Source: Saprospiraceae bacterium
GTDB lineage: Bacteria; Bacteroidota; Bacteroidia; Chitinophagales; Saprospiraceae
DNA: 64,000 nucleotides
Direction of reading: 5' to 3'
Assembly (NCBI GenBank): GCA_016787525.1
Contig: JAEUUP010000089.1
Location: 124,001-188,000 of the forward strand
Part shown: piece after piece, positions 55,721-63,106 of the stretch
Layout: each line of letters starts with the position of its first letter
How positions within the stretch are numbered: the stretch's first letter is position 1
The notes under the pieces: generated by a model
Database searches by the model: none
What the model saw: only the letters and a program-made list of their open reading frames with translations
What the model was told of the DNA's origin: nothing
Position numbers and translations under genes: made by a program

Positions 55721-58354
55721 CTACTGTTTTTGCCATTTTTGCGTACTGACCACTTTGCCATTCGCTTTGATAACAACCATGTAGAGACCTGTGTTGAGGT
55801 TCGATAAATTGTCCAAAGTTTGAATATAGCTGCCCATATCTTGGTTGCCACCATCCAAACGACTGACAACTTGACCTTGGAGATTCATCAATTCGACTTT
55901 TACATTGGCTTCTTTCGATAGCGTGTAAGCGACTTGAACAGATTCAGAGCCAGGGTTCGGATACACACCAAATTCGCTGATATATTGCGGCATATCTGTA
56001 CCTTGTGCTGCAAATTCATCATCGCCAAAGCAGTTTGCACCGAATCGGAATTGTTTGGTCACCCAATCGCTCGCCTGCCCGTTGCTACAAATAGATCTCA
56101 CTTGAACAATATAGTAACGACATTGTACGAGTTCTCTCATTACAAAAGCATTGGTCGAAACCCTAACGGGTGTTGCATTGAAGACAGATGAATCGGCTGC
56201 CGCTGCGTATCGCACTTCATAGGTTAAGCCTGTCGCAGGCATAATCCACGTTAATTTGGCAGAATCGGCAAGGTAGTTAGACACAACAAGGTCACGCGGA
56301 ACGCTTGCGCATGGTGTAGGGCAGCCTTTTGTCGTAAATGTTGCGCTTGCACTTTCTATAATGCTTGTAGCAGAGCAATTGGTCAACACACGCCATTGAT
56401 AAGTTGTGCATTTAAGTAAACCTGTCACACGCACAGGTAAAGCACTGGCATTGATTGAATTATACTGAATAGATGTCCAGTTAGCAGTACCTGCCACACG
56501 ATACTGAATAGTATAAGTCGGCGCGCCAGTCAGACTGAATTTCAAAAAGACAGCTGTATCATTCACAATTTCAGAAGCTAATGCAGTAGAAGCTACACAT
56601 GGTCTTGGACAGCCTGTTGTTGTGAATGTGAAATTCGTATAACCCGAAATACCTGTTGAACAAACTGAAGCAATGCGTATCATATACGTTTTGCATGTTT
56701 GCAAATTGCTTAATGTAATGGTATTAGCCGTGGTAGAGTCACGCTTCCATGCAGCTAAGCTATCCGCCAAAAGTTTGTATTCAACATAATATTTAACAGC
56801 ACCCATATTCGCCCATTTCACAACAACTTTGTTAGAGTCTGTGGCAAAACTTATTTCTCTCGGTGTGCCACAAGGTTCTGGGCAACCACGTGTTTCAATA
56901 GTTGCTGTGACGATTTCGCTTGTTGACGATGAAGAACAGACCGTTTTAAGCTGAATTTTATACTTTTTGCAACGCTCTAAACCTGTCAAAGTGTAGACAG
57001 TACCTGTCACATTCGCTTCTCTAATGACAGTTCCTGCCTCATTTGTTACAATCAATCGGAAATTATTGACACTACTTGCTGTAACCCATGAGACGAGTGC
57101 AACCGTATCAGCCACATACACTTTCAAATTTTTAGGTGCTAAACAAACAGCCGCACAACCACCTGTTTTGAAACGAATAGGAGAACTCCACACACTGCTT
57201 GAAGTCGTTGTACAGTTTGTTTTGACGCGGAAAGAGTAATAACTACAAGCCGTCAAACCTGTGAACGCATACTGATTGCCACGTACGCCTTCAACGGTGC
57301 GCCAAGTGCTGTCGCGAGGACCGAGAATTTGGAGCGTATAAGTAGCACCAGCCGTAGTATCCCATTTGACCACTGCTCCTGTTTCTGTTACGGTATAACT
57401 CAAACGGCTTGGTGCGTTGCAACGGACACACCCCTCAGTATTGACAGATATTGTTGCACTCCATTCGCTGTAAACAGGAGCTGTCGATGTGCCACAAATG
57501 CTACGTACTTTGAATTTGTAGGTTTTACAAGTAGCAACGTTGCCGAGTGTCAAAAAACTTGATGTGCTGGTGACTGTACGTGCCGCAGAGTCGCCAATGG
57601 AGTACATGATTTCATAAGCGGTTGCGCCTGTTGCGACCCATTTCACTAAAATCCCACCATTGACATTCACCGCAACTACTTCGCGTGGCGTGCTGCATGG
57701 TGCAACGCAACCACTTGTCTTAAACTTGATGCTTTCTGAGTAAGCACTTGTTTCGGTATTAGAACAAACCGTTGCAACGCGGAATTGGTATTCCGTACAA
57801 GGTTGTAAACCGTTGATTAATAACGAGTTGGTAGAAGATGTTTGCTCGCGCCATGTTGAATCGAGGCGTGATTTCCATTGGATTTTGTACGTTCTGCCAG
57901 TACCCATATTCGACCAATTGAGCGAAGCCGCACTGTCGCGTGTTGCAGCGAACAAAGAAGATGGCGCGCGACAAGGTTCGACGCAACCTACAGTTTTGAA
58001 TTCAGCTGTTCTCCAATCACTCACTTCTGTGGCAGAGCAATTGGCACGAAGCCGAACGACATAACATTTGCAAGCCGTCAAATTCCCCAACGTATAGATT
58101 CCTGTATCACGTAGAGTTGTTCCTGCTGTGATGTTGTTAACAGTCGTCCAAGCACTGTCGCTACATGCACGATATTGCAAAGTGTAGTTGAGTGGCGGCG
58201 TTGCAGCCGTGGATATCCAAATCACCTTGCCAATTGTTGCTTCGGTAGAATAAGCCCCCACATAAGGTGCTGTGCATACAAGTTCAGGCGCATCTTGTGC
58301 GATGGCAAAGAAACTTGAAATAAAAAAACTGAGAAAAAGTATGACTTTTTTCAT
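55721..58354 (-). CDS. Secreted fibronectin type III repeat protein with T9SS type A sorting domain
   Basis: An 877-residue surface protein. The start at 58354 gives the signal peptide MKKVILFLSFFISSFFAIAQ; the frame is open for 54 more codons upstream. About eight fibronectin type III units of roughly 90 residues follow, each with a conserved W, L-x-x-C-x-x-Y and C pattern and ending in F-x-T-x-GC then PC. The last 80 residues (YPNPGSESVQVAYTL, LNTGLYMVVIKANGKVVSTQK) are a type IX sorting domain. The many Cys pairs suggest disulfide-stabilised domains and adhesion. The word at 57431 encodes TEGC. Confidence 0.9.
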   Translation of the reverse strand: MKKVILFLSFFISSFFAIAQDAPELVCTAPYVGAYSTEATIGKVIWISTAATPPLNYTLQYRACSDSAWTTVNNITAGTTLRDTGIYTLGNLTACKCYVVRLRANCSATEVSDWRTAEFKTVGCVEPCRAPSSLFAATRDSAASLNWSNMGTGRTYKIQWKSRLDSTWREQTSSTNSLLINGLQPCTEYQFRVATVCSNTETSAYSESIKFKTSGCVAPCSTPREVVAVNVNGGILVKWVATGATAYEIMYSIGDSAARTVTSTSSFLTLGNVATCKTYKFKVRSICGTSTAPVYSEWSATISVNTEGCVRCNAPSRLSYTVTETGAVVKWDTTAGATYTLQILGPRDSTWRTVEGVRGNQYAFTGLTACSYYSFRVKTNCTTTSSSVWSSPIRFKTGGCAAVCLAPKNLKVYVADTVALVSWVTASSVNNFRLIVTNEAGTVIREANVTGTVYTLTGLERCKKYKIQLKTVCSSSSTSEIVTATIETRGCPEPCGTPREISFATDSNKVVVKWANMGAVKYYVEYKLLADSLAAWKRDSTTANTITLSNLQTCKTYMIRIASVCSTGISGYTNFTFTTTGCPRPCVASTALASEIVNDTAVFLKFSLTGAPTYTIQYRVAGTANWTSIQYNSINASALPVRVTGLLKCTTYQWRVLTNCSATSIIESASATFTTKGCPTPCASVPRDLVVSNYLADSAKLTWIMPATGLTYEVRYAAAADSSVFNATPVRVSTNAFVMRELVQCRYYIVQVRSICSNGQASDWVTKQFRFGANCFGDDEFAAQGTDMPQYISEFGVYPNPGSESVQVAYTLSKEANVKVELMNLQGQVVSRLDGGNQDMGSYIQTLDNLSNLNTGLYMVVIKANGKVVSTQKWQKQ

Positions 58355-58507
58355 GTCAGATTTTGATTGTGATAAATTAAGTACGGTTATTTCGATGTCA
58401 AATATTTTGATTTTGGCATACCCAAAGAGTTTAAAAAGAACAAGATTACTGAGGGGGTATGTTTTTGTCAAGCGTGTAATATACCAACCACTGTCCTTTC
58501 TGAGTAG

Positions 58508-58717
58508 ATACGACAAAGTTATTTTTCGTTGCTTGATGGTTTATTTTTTTCAAAAAAATTCTTCTCTCCTTTTTTAACGACATTTTGACAACAACTTTTT
58601 GAAATTACTAAAATACGACAAAGTTATTTTTCGTTGCTTGATGGTTTATTTTTTTCAAAAAAATCCTTCTCTCCTTTTTTAACGACATTTTGACAACAAC
58701 TTTTGGAAATTACTAAA
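58508..58717. repeat. Tandem duplication, 2 x 105 bases
   Basis: Bases 58508-58612 are repeated directly at 58613-58717 with only two differences (T/C in the AAATTCTTC/AAATCCTTC stretch and T/G near the end). Each copy holds a minus-strand TAACTTTG element (58514-58521, 58619-58626). Confidence 0.95.
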
Positions 58718-58723
58718 AAAGGA

Positions 58724-58876
58724 ATGGCTATTGCTGTACATTTGCAGCGATTTTTAAAATTAGGTTATTCGTTGGCGCATCTCATACCACTTTTGGCTAA
58801 AAATGTGTCAACTTATCTCTCTGATGCACAGCCAATCAGCCAATTTTTTATCAATACAAGTGCCAAGGTTCAATAA
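58724..58876 (+). CDS. Possible 50-residue protein
   Basis: A short frame directly after the tandem duplication, preceded by AAAAAAGGA. The product (opening MAIAVHLQRFLKLGYSLAHL, ending FFINTSAKVQ) looks like an amphipathic helix with no signal peptide. There is no family match; it may be a remnant of a longer gene. Tentative. Confidence 0.35.
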   Translation: MAIAVHLQRFLKLGYSLAHLIPLLAKNVSTYLSDAQPISQFFINTSAKVQ

Positions 58877-58991
58877 AATTATTTTTTGACAAAACTATTG
58901 ATAAACAGCCTTTTATCACTCAAATTGTTCTCAAAATATTGAGTCTTCGTACTTAGATTCTATCTTAATACACAATATTTATTACTCAATT

Positions 58992-59945
58992 ATGGTAAGA
59001 ATTCTTGTAAACGACGGCATAGAAGCCGATGGAAAATTGCTTCTCGAAGAAGCAGGTTACGAAGTCAACACGACAAAAGTACCTCAAGACGAATTGATGA
59101 AAGAGTTGCCAAAATACGATGTTATCATCGTCCGCTCGGCGACTCAAGTGCGCAAAGATTTGATTGATGCTTGTCCAAATCTCAAAATCATCGCTCGTGG
59201 TGGTGTAGGTACAGACAATATTGACGTGGACTATGCGCGCTCAAAAGGTATCGAAATCATCACTACCCCTGCCGCATCGTCTCAATCCGTAGCGGAGTTG
59301 GCGATGGGCCATATTTTCATGTTGTCTCGCTTTTTGCACCGTTCAAACCGCGAAATGTCGGGTGGCGACTTCAAAAAACTCAAATCGGCTTATGCGGAGG
59401 GTATCCAACTCAAAGGCAAAACTTTGGGTATCGTTGGTTTCGGGCGCATCGGTCAAGAGTTGGCACGCATCGCTTTGGCAATGGGCATGAATGTGATGGC
59501 AAGTGACCCTTTCATCAAAGAAACAGACTTGACAATCGGTTTATACAATTCAAAAGATGTAAAGTTGAGCGTCCATTTGCGCTCTTATCCGTTGACAGAG
59601 GTGTTGAAAAATTGCGATTTTATCAGTCTGCACACGCCTGCTTTGAGTAAGCCGCTCATCGGTGCCGAAGAAATAGCGATGATGAAAAAGGGAGCTATCA
59701 TTGTCAATTGCGCCCGTGGTGGTGTCATTGACGAACAAGCTTTGCTCGATGCTTTGGAAAGCGGACAATTGGGCGGTGCTGGTCTCGATGCGTTCAAAAA
59801 TGAGCCAAATCCTCGTGCTGATTTGCTCAATCACCCACGCATTTCGGTTTCGCCACATATCGGAGCTTCTACTGTTGAGGCACAAGCCAATATTGGTTTG
59901 GAGTTAGCAGATAAAATCATCGCTTTTTTCGGCGACGATAAATAG
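58992..59945 (+). CDS. serA: D-3-phosphoglycerate dehydrogenase
   Basis: A 317-residue D-2-hydroxyacid dehydrogenase starting serine synthesis. It shows VRSATQVRKDLID and NLKIIARGGVGTDNID, the NAD motif GKTLGIVGFGRIGQELA, and INCARGGVIDE-type and HPRISVSPHIGAST regions with the catalytic Arg, Glu and His. It lacks the C-terminal ACT domain, so allosteric serine inhibition is not expected. It carries no dispersed word. Phosphoglycerate is inferred from family likeness. Confidence 0.9.
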   Translation: MVRILVNDGIEADGKLLLEEAGYEVNTTKVPQDELMKELPKYDVIIVRSATQVRKDLIDACPNLKIIARGGVGTDNIDVDYARSKGIEIITTPAASSQSVAELAMGHIFMLSRFLHRSNREMSGGDFKKLKSAYAEGIQLKGKTLGIVGFGRIGQELARIALAMGMNVMASDPFIKETDLTIGLYNSKDVKLSVHLRSYPLTEVLKNCDFISLHTPALSKPLIGAEEIAMMKKGAIIVNCARGGVIDEQALLDALESGQLGGAGLDAFKNEPNPRADLLNHPRISVSPHIGASTVEAQANIGLELADKIIAFFGDDK

Positions 59946-59946
59946 T

Positions 59947-60134
59947 GAGCCACGAATTACGCGAATTAACGGATTTGACGAATTATTACAATTCTTTATC
60001 TCAATTCGTCAAATCTGTTAATTCACATAATTCGTAGTTCAAAAAAAACAATTCAAAATCCCCAATTCGTACAATCCGTTAATTCGTATAATTCGTGGCT
60101 CTATAAATTCGTAAAATCTATTAATTCGTAGCTC
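59947..60134. repeat. Four copies of an AATTCGT-based 38-base repeat
   Basis: Unit about AATTCGTnnAATCnGTTAATTC...AATTCGTGGCTC. Copy 1 is inverted (59947-59984), copies 2-4 are direct (60003-60040, 60064-60101, 60106-60134, the last shortened). Copies 1 and 2 can pair as a long hairpin between serA and the next gene. Copy 4 forms the coding end of the GSCFA gene. Confidence 0.85.
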
Positions 60135-61087
60135 AAAAACGGATATTTCTCCAACGCATTTTTCACCTTCTCATCCAACTGCTTTTTGAATTTTTGATAC
60201 CCCTCAGTATCAACCCCGTGCAAAGGACGATGCGCCCGCATCTGATTGATTTTTTCTACTTCTTCAATAATACTCTTCGTTTTTTTATCGAAAAAAGTAT
60301 CTGAAAACTGCTGCCAAATGTAGTCAATCGCCACAGCGTTGGGGTGAATCATATCGCGCTCGTAGAAACGGTAGTCGCGCAAATCGTCCATTACAAGTTC
60401 GTAAGCAGGAAAATAATAAATAGGTGAAAAACGCTGACAAAGAGCTTCGCAAGCCAAAAGTAGAACCGCCTTTGACCGATTGTTTTCAACCAAACCATCT
60501 CTTGTATGACGGATAGGACTGACAGTCAAAATGATGCGACAATCAGGGTTTTGTAAGAAAATTTTCTCAAAAACAGGTGTGAATGCCTCTACAATCTCTG
60601 CCACAGAAAGTCGTTTAGGCGTAAAATACTGAGGGGGTATCTTGTGACAATTGGCGACAACAGCATCGGTTTCTTTCCAAACAAAAGTATTGGCTGTACC
60701 CAAAGTAAGGAACAAGCGATTTGTTTTTTGGGCAAAAACACGTGCTTTTTCAATGTTTTCATTGATGTTGTGCAAAACCAGTGTCTGGTTTTCACCTGAA
60801 AAGTGACCATGATGTTGTAGCGAATGCCACAAACCGTTCTGTTGAACGAGGTCTTTTTCTGTAAAAAAAACAGGTGTTTCGGAAGAAAAAATGGTCGCTA
60901 ATTGTTGCGCCATACTGAGGGGGTTGTAAACGATGCCAAAAGGATTCTGTAAAAAAGGCAATTGCCTTGCACTGAGCATTGACCCCATGTTTTCGATAAA
61001 ACAAGAGCCAATGCCCAGCATAAAGCATTGATAGTCAATTGAAAAAGGAGCAGACCGCGGCTTGAGTTCTGTCCGAAATGTTTGCAT
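60101..61087 (-). CDS. GSCFA-domain protein
   Basis: A 328-residue GSCFA-family protein, an SGNH-hydrolase-like fold of unclear function. It shows MLGIGSCFIENMGSML, FLQNPFGIVYNPLSM, LTLGTANTFVWK, ILTVSPIRHTRDGLVENNRSKA and RDMIHPNAVAIDYIW, the last holding the Asp/His-like HPN motif. Its last ten residues (SYELIDFTNL) are encoded by a copy of the AATTCGT repeat. It is 6 bases from the preceding gene, so co-transcribed. Words at 60200, 60627 and 60913. Confidence 0.88.
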   Translation of the reverse strand: MQTFRTELKPRSAPFSIDYQCFMLGIGSCFIENMGSMLSARQLPFLQNPFGIVYNPLSMAQQLATIFSSETPVFFTEKDLVQQNGLWHSLQHHGHFSGENQTLVLHNINENIEKARVFAQKTNRLFLTLGTANTFVWKETDAVVANCHKIPPQYFTPKRLSVAEIVEAFTPVFEKIFLQNPDCRIILTVSPIRHTRDGLVENNRSKAVLLLACEALCQRFSPIYYFPAYELVMDDLRDYRFYERDMIHPNAVAIDYIWQQFSDTFFDKKTKSIIEEVEKINQMRAHRPLHGVDTEGYQKFKKQLDEKVKNALEKYPFLSYELIDFTNL

Positions 61088-61093
61088 AATCTT

Positions 61094-63025
61094 TTATTTT
61101 TCAACCCGTTCAATCAACCGTACAGAGATGCGCAGAAAATCCATTTCTGTGATGATACCCACCAACTCGCCCGACTTGTTGACCACAGGCAAACAACCAA
61201 TGCGATTATCGCGCATGATTTTCAAGGCTTCTATGAGTGTGGCATCGGGAGTGATGGTTTTCGGGTTTTCAATCATAATTTCTGCGACAGTGCTTTGTTT
61301 CACATTGTCCAAATTATTATTTTGTGTCAATGCACGCAACAATAAACGCGATGTCACCAAACCCACCAGTTGACCTTTGGAATCCTCAATAGGCATAAAA
61401 CGGATGTTGCGCCAGTCCATCAACTGTGCTACAAACTCGATGATGTCTTCTTTTTGAGCTGTAAAAAGGTCTGTTTGCATAAACTCTTCCACTTTCAATT
61501 TAGAAGGCATATAGTGTTCGAGCGCACTCGGCTCGGGTAGCGTCCAAGTATGTACTGGTTTTTCAGCCCATTGATTTTGTGCGATGGCAGCCGTCATAGT
61601 TGTTACAGCTTCGTCGGTCGTCACCTCTTTGGTGAGTTTCGTGAAGGCACGCAATTGCCAGCGTGCGCCTGTCATGTGTGCCTTCGCACGCTCTTCGATG
61701 ATGTCCATGTAGCGCGAAATATCGGCTTCGTCAACCCCCCTCAGTGTCAGACCTTCGCGAGCAATAGGCAACAACTCATTGAGAATCAAATCCTGTGGAC
61801 TCACTTTTCGGTCATTGAACCAAGTGTATTTAGTATCGAAACCAAACTTAGCGGCTTTGTCAAAATTATCTCTAATGTCTTCAAAACCAATGTGTTTGGT
61901 GACATCACCATAGTTTTTGGCATAACCTATCATCAAACCGAGCCAGAACGCTGCATTCGCTGTCGAATCCACCACCGATGGTCCCGCAGGCAACACACGG
62001 CACTCAATGCGCAAATGAGGTTTGCCATTGGGTGAAATACCATAACATGGACGATTCCAACGATACACCGTTGAGTTGAAAATTTGCAAAGCACGCAGTT
62101 TAGGTGTTTTGCCTTTAGCAATCATTTCCAGTGAATCTTCTTCAATCACATCACCCAACAAAACCCTAAAACGTGAAATATCGTCGCGATGAATTTCCAA
62201 AATGCTTTCGTGCAACCAGTCGTTGCCAAAATTGACACGTGGGCGGCGTTCGCGCAGATGCTCATGCGAGGTTCGGGTATCGAGGGCTTGTTGGAACAAA
62301 GCAATCCGCGTCTCGTGCCACAATCGCCGTCCAAAAACCAGTGGCGAGTTGGCTGAAATGGAGATGATGGGCGCAAGCAGCATTTGAGCAATATTGTACA
62401 TTTTGACATATTCCTTCGGCGAAACCTGCAAATGCACCTGAAAACTTGTGTTACAAGCCTCCAAAAGTGGTGAATCGTGGCGAATATGCAGCTCATCAAT
62501 GCCATCGAGTCGCAATTCAAAATGTTCATCGCCCCGCAACGAATGCTCTTTGATGCTTTCCATCAGAGCCAAATAGCGAGGTTTGGGTGTTAGGTTCGAC
62601 AAATCGAGGTCAGATTTGCGCAATGTTGGCAAAATACCTGTCAACACAACCTCTGCGCCCATCTCACGTACAACATCCCGAATTTTCTGTAACCCCTCAG
62701 TATTTTCGCGTTCCATTTCACGCAAACAATTGCCTTTAAATTCAAGCGGCGTTAAATTGGTTTCGAGGTTAAATTGTGCCAGTTCGGTGGTGACCCAGTC
62801 CCAACCTTTCATTTTTTCCAAAGCAGCCATGTTGATGCAGGCGGGTTTGAAAGTGTCTTTGTTGACAAGGCACATCTCTTGTTCTGCCCCGATGCGTGTG
62901 ATGTCGGACTCAAACCAGTCATTTTTGAGCATATAATCGAATGCGTCAACGTCACGAAGCAAATGGCGCACAAAATTTTGCATTTGCTTTTGGTCTCTGA
63001 CCACTTTTACTTTGGCTTCTCCCAT
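61094..63025 (-). CDS. Glutamate-cysteine-ligase-like protein fused to two CBS domains
   Basis: A 643-residue fusion. Residues about 25-480 resemble the GCS2 type of carboxylate-amine ligase: ITRIGAEQEMCLVN, LTPLEFKGNCLREME, FQVHLQVSPKEYVKMYNIAQ, and IECRVLPAGPSVVDSTANAAFWLGL. Residues about 515-640 hold two CBS units (FMPIEDSKGQLVGLVTSRLLL, IGCLPVVNKSGELVGIITEMD), which commonly bind adenine nucleotides. It would join glutamate to an amine or Cys under energy control. The exact product is unknown. Word at 62693; near-copy at 61737. Confidence 0.87.
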   Translation of the reverse strand: MGEAKVKVVRDQKQMQNFVRHLLRDVDAFDYMLKNDWFESDITRIGAEQEMCLVNKDTFKPACINMAALEKMKGWDWVTTELAQFNLETNLTPLEFKGNCLREMERENTEGLQKIRDVVREMGAEVVLTGILPTLRKSDLDLSNLTPKPRYLALMESIKEHSLRGDEHFELRLDGIDELHIRHDSPLLEACNTSFQVHLQVSPKEYVKMYNIAQMLLAPIISISANSPLVFGRRLWHETRIALFQQALDTRTSHEHLRERRPRVNFGNDWLHESILEIHRDDISRFRVLLGDVIEEDSLEMIAKGKTPKLRALQIFNSTVYRWNRPCYGISPNGKPHLRIECRVLPAGPSVVDSTANAAFWLGLMIGYAKNYGDVTKHIGFEDIRDNFDKAAKFGFDTKYTWFNDRKVSPQDLILNELLPIAREGLTLRGVDEADISRYMDIIEERAKAHMTGARWQLRAFTKLTKEVTTDEAVTTMTAAIAQNQWAEKPVHTWTLPEPSALEHYMPSKLKVEEFMQTDLFTAQKEDIIEFVAQLMDWRNIRFMPIEDSKGQLVGLVTSRLLLRALTQNNNLDNVKQSTVAEIMIENPKTITPDATLIEALKIMRDNRIGCLPVVNKSGELVGIITEMDFLRISVRLIERVEK

Positions 63026-63106
63026 AATTTGATTCTTTTTGGTTTGTTTTATGACCTAAAATTTTGTTTTGAATATTCTAATACCCCCTCAGTATTTCGA
63101 TTGTTT

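Larger units (their letters stand above)
58355..58991. other. Region between divergent secreted-protein and serA genes
   Basis: 637 bases holding a dispersed word (58447), the tandem duplication at 58508-58717 and a possible 50-codon gene at 58724. The rest is AT-rich with no further structure. Confidence 0.6.
721..63094. repeat. Dispersed 10-base word CCCCTCAGTA, 64 exact copies (DNA-uptake-sequence-like)
   Basis: Exact copies were read by eye on both strands; positions are first bases. Forward: 721, 1913, 2574, 3198, 5142, 6546, 6966, 8754, 10244, 12675, 14066, 18266, 19508, 20278, 23684, 26114, 26371, 27107, 28079, 29098, 30029, 30831, 33266, 34975, 35175, 36257, 42467, 43596, 43940, 44959, 47497, 47729, 54509, 55664, 57431, 60200, 62693, 63085. 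Reverse (TACTGAGGGG): 4360, 8091, 11975, 17197, 18136, 19821, 21825, 23179, 31867, 35367, 35940, 36848, 38524, 39001, 40000, 40472, 42125, 45394, 48250, 49601, 51444, 51570, 52379, 58447, 60627, 60913. The C tract is 4-8 long (27, 26, 5, 4 and 2 copies). An A precedes it in about two thirds of copies and a T follows in about two thirds. Fifty copies lie in genes, fourteen outside. The largest gap is 3.1 kb. Function is unknown; the closest known pattern is a DNA uptake sequence. Confidence 0.97.

Noticed and set aside
58508..58717. CRISPR array
   Set aside because: There are only two units, directly adjacent without spacers, so this is a tandem duplication.
59947..60134. CRISPR array made of AATTCGT repeats
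   Set aside because: Copies differ in orientation, length and sequence, spacers are uneven, and no cas gene is near.
61550..62035. A 161-codon plus-strand frame opposite the ligase/CBS gene
   Set aside because: Antisense shadow of a well-supported gene; the product shows no motif.
721..63094. The dispersed word as a Chi- or KOPS-like polarity signal
   Set aside because: Orientation is mixed (38 to 26) with both forms interleaved throughout; such signals are strongly strand-biased. It cannot be fully excluded without the position of the origin.
721..63094. The dispersed word as a promoter, operator or RNA element
   Set aside because: Most copies are inside coding sequence, on both strands relative to transcription, in genes with no shared regulation.
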